Part shown: positions 7,413-15,812 of the stretch, piece after piece
Numbering within the stretch: position 1 is the stretch's first letter
How the letters are laid out: every line of letters starts with the position of its first letter
Assembly (NCBI RefSeq): GCF_963422545.1
Contig: NZ_OY730244.1
Location: forward strand, 39,662 to 103,661
DNA length: 64,000 nt
Reading direction: 5' to 3'
From: an uncultured Flavobacterium sp.
GTDB lineage: Bacteria; Bacteroidota; Bacteroidia; Flavobacteriales; Flavobacteriaceae
Notes under the pieces: model-generated
What the model was told of the DNA's origin: nothing
Seen by the model: only the letters and a program-made list of their open reading frames with translations
The model's database searches: none
Made by a program: the position numbers and the translations under genes

Positions 7413-9800
7413 TTATTTTAAATTACTATTACTGAAATAGTTAGACATTAAAGTCACAAAACTTACTATTGTAATTGTACTTAAAGGCATGATAATCGCG
7501 GCAACTAAAGGAAGCAGATTTCCTGAAATAGCAAAAGAAAGTCCTACTATATTATAGAGTAATGATAAAACAAAACTCATTTTTATTATTGTAATTGACT
7601 TTTCAGATAATTTTAAAAAATAATCAAGACGCGAAAACTCGCTCGCTGCTAAAATCGCATCACAGGCCGGAGAAAATACATTGACATTTTCAGAAATAGA
7701 GATTCCAACATTACTTTGTGCTAAAGCACCGGCATCGTTTAAACCATCTCCAACCATCATTACATTTTTACCGCTTTCTTGCAGTTTTTTGATAAACTCC
7801 AATTTCTGCTCTGGTTTTTGATTAAAAATCAACTCTGTATTTTTAGGTAAAATAGACTCCAAATTAGTTCTTTCTCCATCATTATCTCCTGAAAGCACTT
7901 TTATTTGATATTCCTTACTTAATGTCAGGAATAATTTTTCTAAGCCTTCTCGATATTGATTCTGGAATGTAAATTTCCCATAATAAGTATCATTGATTCT
8001 AATATGCAGACCTGTTTTTTCGATTTCTGAAAGATCCGAGATTGGACTGTCTACAAATTCCGCAGATCCAATTTTGATTGTTTTATTCTCAACAGAAGCC
8101 TGAATTCCTTTTCCGGTTACCTCCTGAAAATCATCGATTATAAGTCTTTTTGATTCTGGCAGAAAATCATATAACATTCGGCTTAAAGGATGATTAGAGC
8201 CACGAAGAACATTTTTAATAAGCATAAAATCGTCGTCGCTCAATTTATCACCTTCGTATAGGATATTAGATTTTTTGTTGGTTGTAATTGTTCCGGTTTT
8301 ATCGAAGACTATGGTATCGACTTTGGCTAATTGTTCGATTACTAATGCATTTTTGAGATACATTTTTTGTTTGCCCATTATTCGAAGAATATTACCAAAG
8401 GTAAAAGGCGCCGTAAGCGCGAGCGCACAAGGACAAGCCACAATTAAAACTGCTGTAAAAACATTGAAAGCGGTATTGGCATCGATAAATATCCAGTAGC
8501 CAAATCCTCCAAAAGCAATTAATAATAATATAGGTGTAAAATAGCGGCTAATTGCATCCGTTATCGTTTTGTGTTTCTGGAATACCTTTTTCTGAAAAAT
8601 TTCATTGCTCCATAATTGTGTCAGATAACTTTGCGAAACGGAATGTAAAACCTCCATTTCTACAACTTTACCAATTTGCTTTCCTCCGGCAAATACTTTA
8701 TCACCAGATTTTTTTGTTATAGGAACTGCTTCTCCAGTTACAAAACTATAATCAATTTCGGCACTTTCGCTTATTAAAATACCATCAACCGGAATTAATT
8801 CCTGATTTCTAATTAATAATCTGTTGCCTTTTAAAATATCATAAATAGGCACACTTTCTTCAGATGTGTCAGCGTTGATTCGGGTAACGGCAATTGGAAA
8901 ATAGGATTTAAAATCTCTCTCAAAACTTAAAAAACTATAGGTTTTTATTTGAAACATTTTTCCGAGTAACATAAAGAAAACTAATCCCGTTAAACTGTCG
9001 AAAAAACCAGATCCATAATTCATAAAAATATCAAACGTGCTTCGAACAAACATCACGATAATTCCTAAAGCGATTGGAATATCAATGTTTAACATTCCTG
9101 ATTTTATACTTTTATAGGCAGAAACATAATAGCCACTTGCTGAATATAAAAAACTCGGCAATGCCAAAACAAAAATTAAAATTCTAAAAAATGGTTTGTA
9201 ATTATCTAACCAGAATTCTTTAATTTCAAAGTATTCCGGAAAAGAAAGCAACATAATGTTTCCAAAACAAAAGAAAGCGACTCCTAATTTGTACGTCAAA
9301 CTTCGATCGATACTATTTTTTCCTGTTTCGTAATTTTCTAAACTTATATAGGGTTCATAACCTATTGAACTTAATAAATTTGCAATATCTTTGAGTGAAA
9401 CAACACTGGAATTGAAAGTAATTCGGACTCGCTTTTCAGGAAAATTAACCTGAGAAGTACTTATTCCGGACTGAATTCTATTTAGATTTTCAAGAATCCA
9501 AATACAAGAACTGCAATGAATATGAGGTATATTTAATGAAACTATTGCGGTGTTACCTTCATTAAATTCTAATATTTTGGACAAAATAGCTTCATTGTCC
9601 AAGAAGTCATATTTACCCTGAATATCTTGTGGAGTGGCACCTGGCGATTTTTCGAAATCATAATAACAGGTTAAATCGTGAAGACTAAAAATTTCGTAAA
9701 CGGTTTTACAGCCATTGCAACAAAACCTTTTTTCGTCAAAATTGATTTCTTCATTTTTAGGAATGGTAAGTCCACAATGAAAACAACTCCGGTCACTCAT
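7413..9800 (-). CDS. ccoI: Copper-transporting P1B-type ATPase CcoI/FixI
   Basis: This membrane pump supplies copper for cbb3 oxidase maturation. An N-terminal zinc-finger-like domain with CFHCG and CCNGCKTVYE is followed by a heavy-metal domain with HIHCSSC (C96, C99). Then come the membrane helices, the CPC metal site (C456-P457-C458), the phosphorylation motif DKTGT (D500) and GDGLNDAGAL. An in-frame start exists 60 bases further upstream, but it overlaps the FNR-like site, and family members begin at the cysteine-rich domain, so I place the start at the ATG ending at 9800 (795 residues). The gene is transcribed toward the cco operon, with 114 bases between them. Confidence 0.93.
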   Translation of the reverse strand: MSDRSCFHCGLTIPKNEEINFDEKRFCCNGCKTVYEIFSLHDLTCYYDFEKSPGATPQDIQGKYDFLDNEAILSKILEFNEGNTAIVSLNIPHIHCSSCIWILENLNRIQSGISTSQVNFPEKRVRITFNSSVVSLKDIANLLSSIGYEPYISLENYETGKNSIDRSLTYKLGVAFFCFGNIMLLSFPEYFEIKEFWLDNYKPFFRILIFVLALPSFLYSASGYYVSAYKSIKSGMLNIDIPIALGIIVMFVRSTFDIFMNYGSGFFDSLTGLVFFMLLGKMFQIKTYSFLSFERDFKSYFPIAVTRINADTSEESVPIYDILKGNRLLIRNQELIPVDGILISESAEIDYSFVTGEAVPITKKSGDKVFAGGKQIGKVVEMEVLHSVSQSYLTQLWSNEIFQKKVFQKHKTITDAISRYFTPILLLIAFGGFGYWIFIDANTAFNVFTAVLIVACPCALALTAPFTFGNILRIMGKQKMYLKNALVIEQLAKVDTIVFDKTGTITTNKKSNILYEGDKLSDDDFMLIKNVLRGSNHPLSRMLYDFLPESKRLIIDDFQEVTGKGIQASVENKTIKIGSAEFVDSPISDLSEIEKTGLHIRINDTYYGKFTFQNQYREGLEKLFLTLSKEYQIKVLSGDNDGERTNLESILPKNTELIFNQKPEQKLEFIKKLQESGKNVMMVGDGLNDAGALAQSNVGISISENVNVFSPACDAILAASEFSRLDYFLKLSEKSITIIKMSFVLSLLYNIVGLSFAISGNLLPLVAAIIMPLSTITIVSFVTLMSNYFSNSNLK

Positions 9801-9822
9801 AATTTGTTTTTTTTTAATGCAA

Positions 9823-9866
9823 CAAATATTCAAAATAAGAGGCGACTTTAAATATGACATTTATCA
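9823..9866 (-). promoter_or_regulatory. Candidate ccoI promoter with a weak FNR-like site
   Basis: The half-sites TGAC and ATCA separated by four bases lie at 9855-9866, one base away from the perfect TGAT-N4-ATCA core. On the minus strand a -7-like box, AATATTTG (one mismatch to TAnnTTTG), lies at 9823-9830. The spacing between the two is within one base of that at the ccoS promoter. Confidence 0.42.
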
Positions 9867-9978
9867 TGTTGCAATAAAATCGAATTCTAATTTACTGAAA
9901 TAAAACACTAAAATAACAACATAAGGTTTTTTATGCGTTTTTTCGGTAACAATAGCACCTTCGAAAGCGATTATTGGT

Positions 9979-9986
9979 TAATTTTG
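9979..9986 (+). promoter_or_regulatory. -7 promoter box of the Crp/Fnr-family gene
   Basis: TAATTTTG matches the TAnnTTTG consensus and ends 17 bases before the ATG at 10004, giving a short leader of about a dozen bases. No clear -33 TTG or FNR site is seen at the matching distance upstream, so autoregulation is not indicated. Confidence 0.45.
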
Positions 9987-10003
9987 CAGTAAATTTTTTT
10001 GCT

Positions 10004-10684
10004 ATGAATAAATGTGACCAATGTATCGTAAGACAGCTATCTTCTCTTAAAGCACTGAATAAAGATGAGGTTGTAAAGTTGGCTAATAGCAAATCCAGCT
10101 ACAAAATAAAAAAGGGAGAAGCGATTTTTGAAGAAGGCGAAATCACAAATGGCGTTTTTTGTATAAAAGATGGTGTTGGAAAACTTTCAAAATTAAGTGC
10201 TAATGGAAAAGATCAGATTGTTAAGCTTGTAAAATCAGGTGAGCTTTTAGGACAACGTTCTATGATTAGTAATGAGCCTGCGAATTTGACCGCAAAAGCT
10301 GTTGCCGACATGGAAGTTTGCTTTATTCCGAAAAACGAAATCATACATTTCTTTAATAATAACAATCAATTTTCGATGAACCTGATGCAATCTGTTTGCG
10401 AAGACCTGAAAGAATCTGAAAATGATAAAATTGCATTGGTTCAAAAAACTGTCAAACAACGATTAGCAGAAACCTTGCTTTACTTATATGACGCATTTGG
10501 AGAAAACACAGATAAAACTCTAAAAGTACAACTTAGCAGAGAAGAATTAGCAGGAATGATTGGAACTGCTACTGAAAGCTGTATTCGATTATTATCTGAC
10601 TTTAACAAACTGGAATTGATTGAGTTACTGGGTAAAAAAATCATCCTTAAAAATATAAAAGCCTTAAAAAAACTAGCTGAATAG
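10004..10684 (+). CDS. Crp/Fnr-family transcriptional regulator, FNR-like
   Basis: This 226-residue regulator has an N-terminal cyclic-nucleotide-binding fold and a C-terminal helix-turn-helix at about residues 176-200. Aligned by eye with E. coli FNR, C4 and C7 match C20 and C23, and C106 (in MEVCFIP) matches C122, but S13 stands where FNR has C29. The recognition helix, GTATESCIRLLSDF, keeps the Glu and Arg that contact TGA. The ATG at 10004 is preferred over an in-frame TTG 30 bases upstream because the -7 box overlaps that TTG. It is divergent from ccoI and abuts mazG tail to tail. It probably activates the cbb3 genes at low oxygen. Confidence 0.9.
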   Translation: MNKCDQCIVRQLSSLKALNKDEVVKLANSKSSYKIKKGEAIFEEGEITNGVFCIKDGVGKLSKLSANGKDQIVKLVKSGELLGQRSMISNEPANLTAKAVADMEVCFIPKNEIIHFFNNNNQFSMNLMQSVCEDLKESENDKIALVQKTVKQRLAETLLYLYDAFGENTDKTLKVQLSREELAGMIGTATESCIRLLSDFNKLELIELLGKKIILKNIKALKKLAE

Positions 10685-11455
10685 TTATAGTTTTTTAGCT
10701 TCATTCCAAAACACATCCATTTCTGCCAAAGTCATATCCATTAATGGTTTACCTAATTCGCTTGCTTTACTCTCAAGATATTGAAAACGCTTGATAAACT
10801 TTTTATTGGTGCGTTCTAAGGCATCCTCCGGATTCACATTTAAAAATCTTGCATAATTAATCATCGAGAACAAAACATCGCCAAATTCGGCTTCAATTTT
10901 ATCCTGATCACCAGATTTTACTTCTACTTGCAATTCTTCGAGTTCTTCCTGAACTTTATCCCAAACCTGGTACGGTTCTTCCCAATCAAAACCCACTCCT
11001 TTTACTTTATCCTGAATTCGGCTTGCTTTTACTAAGGCTGGTAAACTTCTTGGAACACCTTCTAAAACAGATTTTTTGCCTTCCTTAAGTTTTAATTTTT
11101 CCCAGTTTTGTTTGACTTCTTCTTCATCTTTTACAACTGTATCGCTATAAATATGTGGATGACGATGAATTAACTTATCACAAATTTCATTACAAACATC
11201 GGCAATATCAAAATCATTGGTTTCAGAACCTATTCTGGCGTAAAAAACAATATGCAATAATAAATCGCCCAGTTCTTTTTTAACTTCATTCAGATCATTA
11301 TCTAAAATAGCATCTCCTAATTCATAAGTTTCTTCAATTGTAAGATGTCTAAGCGTTTGCAAAGTCTGTTTTTTATCCCAAGGACATTGTTCACGAAGCT
11401 CATCCATTATAATTAATAATCTCTCGAAGGCTTTAAGTTGAAGTTCTTTGCTCAT
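10685..11455 (-). CDS. mazG: Nucleoside triphosphate pyrophosphohydrolase MazG
   Basis: This 256-residue enzyme hydrolyses NTPs and dNTPs to monophosphate and pyrophosphate. It has two MazG domains: the N-terminal one shows CPWDKKQTLQTLRHLTIEET, then ELGDLLLHIVFYARI; the second shows EFGDVLFSMINYARFL. The metal-binding EExxE and ExxD residues are in place. An upstream in-frame start would add 19 unrelated residues, so the ATG at 11455 (MSKELQLKAFERL) is chosen. The stop codon directly abuts the stop of the converging Crp/Fnr gene. Confidence 0.95.
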   Translation of the reverse strand: MSKELQLKAFERLLIIMDELREQCPWDKKQTLQTLRHLTIEETYELGDAILDNDLNEVKKELGDLLLHIVFYARIGSETNDFDIADVCNEICDKLIHRHPHIYSDTVVKDEEEVKQNWEKLKLKEGKKSVLEGVPRSLPALVKASRIQDKVKGVGFDWEEPYQVWDKVQEELEELQVEVKSGDQDKIEAEFGDVLFSMINYARFLNVNPEDALERTNKKFIKRFQYLESKASELGKPLMDMTLAEMDVFWNEAKKL

Positions 11456-11492
11456 TATATGAAGTTTTTTTGGGTTGTAACCGAATGTTGTA

Positions 11493-11532
11493 AAAGTAAA
11501 AAATCCTGTCAAGAAAACATCTTAACAGGATT
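11493..11532 (-). terminator. Terminator after the DUF5606 gene
   Basis: On the minus strand AATCCTGT (11525-11532) pairs with ACAGGATT (11502-11509), followed by a T-rich tract. It lies between the DUF5606 stop and the mazG start, so it separates the two transcripts. Confidence 0.7.
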
Positions 11533-11556
11533 AATATATTTGAATGTAATAATCTA

Positions 11557-12042
11557 CTATTCTTCTTTTTTAACTTTTGCTTTTTTAGCAGCCGGAGCTT
11601 TTTTAGCTTTTTCTTCAACAACTGGAGTTTCCTCAGTAGTTTCAGCAACAGCAGGAGCTAAATCAGTAACTAATCCTTTAGCCTGAAGTGTATTGTACCA
11701 GTTTAATACTTTTTTAATATCTGAAGGGTAAACTCTTTCTTCATCATAATCCGCTAAAATTTCTTTGAAATAAGCTGCCAATGTAGCATTATCTTCTTTA
11801 TGTGAAATAGCTTGTCCTTTATTTTCTTTAGTTGCAATACGTTGCATTACTTCAGTTAATGGTTTCTCGCCATCGTGCGTATAAATTGAAATTTCTGATA
11901 ATAAACTTACGTTACTTTTTAAGTTTACTGTAATTTTTTTTCCATCTGTCAAGGATTCTGCCACAAAACCTGTACGAGTTTGCACTTTCAATACATATAA
12001 ACCTGGTTTCCCAGAAATGGCTAAAATTTTCTCTAAATTCAT
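11557..12042 (-). CDS. DUF5606 family protein
   Basis: This is a 161-residue cytosolic protein of the Bacteroidetes DUF5606 family; its function is not known. The N-terminal half (LEKILAISGKPGLYVLKVQT) is a small conserved domain, a helical segment follows at about residues 85-120, and the tail is low-complexity Ala, Glu and Lys. It lies 69 bases downstream of def on the same strand, an arrangement I recall from other Flavobacteria, and may be cotranscribed with it. A terminator follows. Confidence 0.82.
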   Translation of the reverse strand: MNLEKILAISGKPGLYVLKVQTRTGFVAESLTDGKKITVNLKSNVSLLSEISIYTHDGEKPLTEVMQRIATKENKGQAISHKEDNATLAAYFKEILADYDEERVYPSDIKKVLNWYNTLQAKGLVTDLAPAVAETTEETPVVEEKAKKAPAAKKAKVKKEE

Positions 12043-12111
12043 GTTTATTAAAATTAGTATTAAGAATTTGATTTATTATATTTTGTTGATTCTAAACTTA
12101 CTTTAGAATAC

Positions 12112-12702
12112 TTATCTCCCTTTTTTTGCAGCCGCAAATTTCATTCTGTACTCTTGAAAAGTTTTACCTTCAGTAATATTTTTCAATTTCTTTTGAATCA
12201 AACGTTTTTTCAAAGAAGATATTTTATCTGTAAACAAAACTCCTTCAATATGATCGTATTCGTGCTGAATAACTCTTGCTATTAAACCATCAAAAACCTC
12301 TGTTTTCATTACAAAATCTTCTTCGCAATATTCTATTGTAACAGTTGGTTTTCTATAAACATCTTCGCGAACATCCGGAATACTTAAGCATCCTTCGTTA
12401 AAACTCCACTCCTCACCTTCTTCTTTAACAATCTTAGCGTTGATAAAAGTTTTTTTAAACCCTTTTAAGTTTTTTTGCTCTTCTGCCGATAAATCTTCAT
12501 CATCGCTAAAAGGAGTCGTATCAATCACAAACAAACGAATTGCCATACCCACTTGCGGTGCAGCAAGTCCAACACCATAAGCGTTATACATGGTTTCATA
12601 CATGTTTGCTATTGTTTCTTTTAAGTTTGGGTAATCCGGCGCAATTGCCTCACCCACTTTTCTTAAAATAGGATCACCGTATCCTACAATTGGTAAAATC
12701 AT
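12112..12702 (-). CDS. def: Peptide deformylase
   Basis: This metalloenzyme removes the formyl group from the N-terminal methionine of nascent proteins. All three family motifs are present: GVGLAAPQVG, EGCLSIP (metal-binding Cys) and QHEYDHIEG (metal-binding His pair and catalytic Glu). At 196 residues it is slightly long, with an insertion (DTTPFSDDEDLSAEEQKNLK) between the first two motifs that is common in Bacteroidetes. A -7 box lies about 65 bases upstream. Confidence 0.97.
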   Translation of the reverse strand: MILPIVGYGDPILRKVGEAIAPDYPNLKETIANMYETMYNAYGVGLAAPQVGMAIRLFVIDTTPFSDDEDLSAEEQKNLKGFKKTFINAKIVKEEGEEWSFNEGCLSIPDVREDVYRKPTVTIEYCEEDFVMKTEVFDGLIARVIQHEYDHIEGVLFTDKISSLKKRLIQKKLKNITEGKTFQEYRMKFAAAKKGR

Positions 12703-12765
12703 TTGTATTATTTTAATGTATTATCTACTGAAAAACCTAAATTTAGTCCTCCTTTAATTAGGTGG

Positions 12766-12773
12766 CAAAAATA
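12766..12773 (-). promoter_or_regulatory. Possible -7 box of def
   Basis: On the minus strand this reads TATTTTTG, matching TAnnTTTG, 63 bases upstream of the def ATG. No TTG at 17-23 bases is seen, so support is moderate. Confidence 0.4.
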
Positions 12774-12878
12774 GTAAAAAATAGTCAATGAATAATTGTC
12801 TTCAATAGAATATATCTATTTTTTGATTACTACGCAAAATCTCATCCATAATTATGCCAAAATAATTCGTACAATTCT

Positions 12879-12886
12879 TACCTTTG
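12879..12886 (+). promoter_or_regulatory. -7 box of the FUSC-family gene
   Basis: TACCTTTG matches the Bacteroidetes -7 consensus and ends 17 bases before the ATG at 12904. It lies inside a longer reading frame that opens with TTG at 12796, which argues that the longer start is not used. Confidence 0.45.
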
Positions 12887-12903
12887 CTAGTAAACCGCAA
12901 TAT

Positions 12904-15126
12904 ATGCTTGATCGTATCTCGAAATTTACCAACAGTACTTCTTTTTTAAACGCCTCAAAAGTAACTATTGCTTCTGTTGTTCCTGTCCTGATTTTAAATT
13001 TCTTAGGGCACTTTGAAATTGGTTTTACAATTGCTTTAGGTGCCTTTTATACGTACCCAAGTGATATCCCAAGTTCATTAAGTCATAAGATTAAAGGACT
13101 TATTGTTGCTTCATTTATTGTTTCCGGTGTCAATTTACTAGTAAATCTTGCTTATCCATATCCCTTAATATTTTATCCTTTTCTGGGGTTTCTTCTTTTT
13201 TTATGTTCCATGATTTCTGTTTATGGGCAACGTGCTACTTTGGTTTCATTCTCGGCTTTATTATCGATTTCATTATCATTTGGACATTTGCATGAAGGAT
13301 GGGAAGCTTTTCAGTATTCTGGTTTTATCTTTATTGGTGGTATTTTATATTTGATTGTATCTCTTGTTTTTCATTTTATACAACCTTATAAGTATGTAGA
13401 ACTGGAAATTGCTGAAGGAATAAAACTAACAGCAAAATATTTAAAATTAAGAGGTGATTTATGGAGCCCCGAAGCTAATCGACAAGCCATAATTGAAAAA
13501 CAATTGGCCGTTCAGGTTGATTTAAATCTGATTCATGAAGATTTAAGAAAAATGCTTATTGGTAATCAAAATGCGTCCGGAACTACGAGTCAAAACCGTA
13601 AAATGCTGCTTGTTTTTATCACATTAGTCGAAATTCAGGAGTTGGCACTTTATACTTCCTTTGATCACAGTAAGCTTCACGAAAAATTTGCTAAACATCC
13701 AGAGGTTCTCAGAACATATCAAAATGTGGCTTATAAACTAGCTTCTACTTTGAAGAAGCTTTCTAAAAATGTGCATCATATTAGCGTTTATGTAGACAAA
13801 AATAATTTAAAAAACGAACTCGACGCTCTTGAATTTGCCATCTTTGATTACGAAAAAACATTAGGCAAAGACGAAGCTGCCGAAGGTGTTTTGATGTTGA
13901 CCAATATGCTGAAATATGCTAAAAACCAAGTTGGAAAAATCAAAATTATCCAACGTGCTTTTTCGCTTGCCATGCAATCTTATAAACTAAAAGACAAGGA
14001 CAAAGAGCTCGAAAAATTCTTAACGCCACAATATTATCCATTACGTACATTAACCGAAAATATAAGTCTTTCGTCTTCCATTTTCAGACATTCCTTACGC
14101 TTGACGATCACCATTTTGATTGGCTTTATTATTGGTCAACTTTTACCTTTTCAAAATGTGTATTGGATTTTATTGACCATCGTTGTAATTATGAGACCCG
14201 GTTATGGATTGACTAAAGAACGTTCGTACAACAGAATTTTTGGAACTATTCTGGGCGGATTGCTGGCTTTTGGAATTGTTTCATTCATTCAAAACCATGT
14301 TGCTCTTAGTATATTATCTATCGTTTGTATGCTTCTTGGTATTTCGTTCACTCAGATCAATTATAAAATAAGCGCAACTTTTGTAACGATGTACGTTGTT
14401 TTTATATACGGAATTTTAACGCCGAATGTTGTTGAAGTGATTCAGTTTAGAGTTTTAGACACATTAGCCGGAGCAATTTTGGCCTTTATTGCTAATCAGT
14501 TTTTATGGCCGGCCTGGGAATTTATAAATACACCTATTCATATTGAAAATACGATTCGCGCCAACAGAAATTACCTTAAAGAAATTGCTGATTTTTATAA
14601 TAAAAAAGGAGAAATTCCAACTTCGTACCGATTAGCCCGAAAAAACGCTTTTGTTGAAATTGGTAACTTAATGACTTCTTTTCAGCGTATGATGCAGGAA
14701 CCAAAATCGAAGCAAAAAACACTACCGTTAGTCAATAAACTAGTCGTATTAAATCATTCGATATTATCTGCTTTAGCATCACTATCAACTTATATACAGT
14801 CACACCAAACCACATCAGCCTCAGAATCCTTTAATTACATCATTAAAACCATTTTGGCAAATTTAGATCATTCTATTTCTATTTTAAGAAATGAAGCCAT
14901 TATAACTGATACTTTTTTTGATAAGGAAGATGTTACCTTGCAATTTGAAGAGCTAAAACGAGTTAATTTTAAACGTTTGGCTGCAGATGACGAACTCGAC
15001 AAAGAAACACGTCAAGCAAAGATGCAGGAAGCACAAATGGTCATCGAGCAATTGATCTGGATGAGCAATCTGGCCGAAAAGATTCTAAAAATTACAAAAG
15101 AGATAAAAGCAACAAATCCAGATTAA
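12904..15126 (+). CDS. FUSC-family (YccS/YhfK-like) inner-membrane protein
   Basis: This is a large membrane protein (740 residues from the chosen ATG) with two blocks of hydrophobic helices, at about residues 20-150 and 400-530, separated and followed by long cytosolic helical regions. This is the duplicated FUSC/YccS layout related to aromatic-acid and aluminium-activated transporters. The second block contains VYWILLTIVVIMRPGYGLTKERSYNRIFGT, read here in two pieces, VYWILLTIVVIMRPGYG then LTKERSYNRIFGT, which is the conserved FUSC signature. The substrate is unknown. An in-frame TTG 108 bases upstream is rejected because a -7 box lies between the two starts. Confidence 0.85.
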   Translation: MLDRISKFTNSTSFLNASKVTIASVVPVLILNFLGHFEIGFTIALGAFYTYPSDIPSSLSHKIKGLIVASFIVSGVNLLVNLAYPYPLIFYPFLGFLLFLCSMISVYGQRATLVSFSALLSISLSFGHLHEGWEAFQYSGFIFIGGILYLIVSLVFHFIQPYKYVELEIAEGIKLTAKYLKLRGDLWSPEANRQAIIEKQLAVQVDLNLIHEDLRKMLIGNQNASGTTSQNRKMLLVFITLVEIQELALYTSFDHSKLHEKFAKHPEVLRTYQNVAYKLASTLKKLSKNVHHISVYVDKNNLKNELDALEFAIFDYEKTLGKDEAAEGVLMLTNMLKYAKNQVGKIKIIQRAFSLAMQSYKLKDKDKELEKFLTPQYYPLRTLTENISLSSSIFRHSLRLTITILIGFIIGQLLPFQNVYWILLTIVVIMRPGYGLTKERSYNRIFGTILGGLLAFGIVSFIQNHVALSILSIVCMLLGISFTQINYKISATFVTMYVVFIYGILTPNVVEVIQFRVLDTLAGAILAFIANQFLWPAWEFINTPIHIENTIRANRNYLKEIADFYNKKGEIPTSYRLARKNAFVEIGNLMTSFQRMMQEPKSKQKTLPLVNKLVVLNHSILSALASLSTYIQSHQTTSASESFNYIIKTILANLDHSISILRNEAIITDTFFDKEDVTLQFEELKRVNFKRLAADDELDKETRQAKMQEAQMVIEQLIWMSNLAEKILKITKEIKATNPD

Positions 15127-15143
15127 TCCTTTTAGATTTTCTA

Positions 15144-15716
15144 CTAAAAAATATTTTGCTTTATGAAATCTGTTGTTACAACAGTGGCAAACTCTCCATT
15201 TAAACTAGCAAGTGCTGTTTCGTGAATGAGTTCAGCTGAATAATTTTGCCCGTCAAAACCTTTTTTATTAAAAGTTGCTGTAGCGTCTGAAACAACAAAA
15301 GTTTCATATCCAAAGTTACCGGCCATTCGTGTTGTAGTCGAAACACAATGATCTGTTGTTAAACCAACAATTACAAGTGTTTTAATATTTGCATTATCTA
15401 ATTGCACTTTCAAATCAGTACCAATAAATGCACTATTTACATGTTTCTTAATTACTACTTCACTATCAAATGGCTTAACCAGATCTTTAAATTCATTCCC
15501 AGGATTATTTTCATTAAGCAAAGAATTTGGATTCGATGAACAATGTTTAATATGAAAAACGGGAAGATCATTTTCTCTCCAAAGTTTCAAAATATCACCA
15601 GCGTTTTCTTCCGCCTTTAAATTATTCCTTTGTCCGCCCCAATACTGAATATCATCAAATCCTTTTTGAATATCTATTAAGATTAAAGCTGGTTTGTCTG
15701 TTTTAGAAATTGCCAT
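15144..15716 (-). CDS. Isochorismatase-like cysteine hydrolase
   Basis: This 190-residue protein has the isochorismatase fold. Catalytic residues are visible as the Asp in ALILIDIQKGF, the Lys in VVIKKHVNSAF and the Cys in GLTTDHCVSTTTRMAG. Members include nicotinamidases and various amidohydrolases, and the substrate here cannot be told. It is convergent with the FUSC gene (17-base gap) and separated from mqo by a hairpin. Confidence 0.88.
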   Translation of the reverse strand: MAISKTDKPALILIDIQKGFDDIQYWGGQRNNLKAEENAGDILKLWRENDLPVFHIKHCSSNPNSLLNENNPGNEFKDLVKPFDSEVVIKKHVNSAFIGTDLKVQLDNANIKTLVIVGLTTDHCVSTTTRMAGNFGYETFVVSDATATFNKKGFDGQNYSAELIHETALASLNGEFATVVTTDFIKQNIF

Positions 15717-15739
15717 ATTATTTTTGATTTTAAATAAAC

Positions 15740-15780
15740 AGAGCTTAGTTTAAATTAATTAACTAAGCTCTCATCTTTTT
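15740..15780. terminator. Bidirectional terminator downstream of mqo
   Basis: AGAGCTTAGTT (15740-15750) pairs perfectly with AACTAAGCTCT (15761-15771) across a 10-base loop. A T-run follows on the plus strand and a T-rich stretch follows on the minus strand. It lies between mqo and the isochorismatase-like gene, so its likely job is to end mqo transcription. Confidence 0.65.
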
Positions 15781-15812
15781 TTTATTCACTTTAAAAATTA
15801 TATTCTAAATCT

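Noticed and set aside
9800..9860. Longer ccoI reading frame starting at 9860
   Set aside because: The extra residues are not typical of the family, and the longer start overlaps the FNR-like site and the -7-like box.
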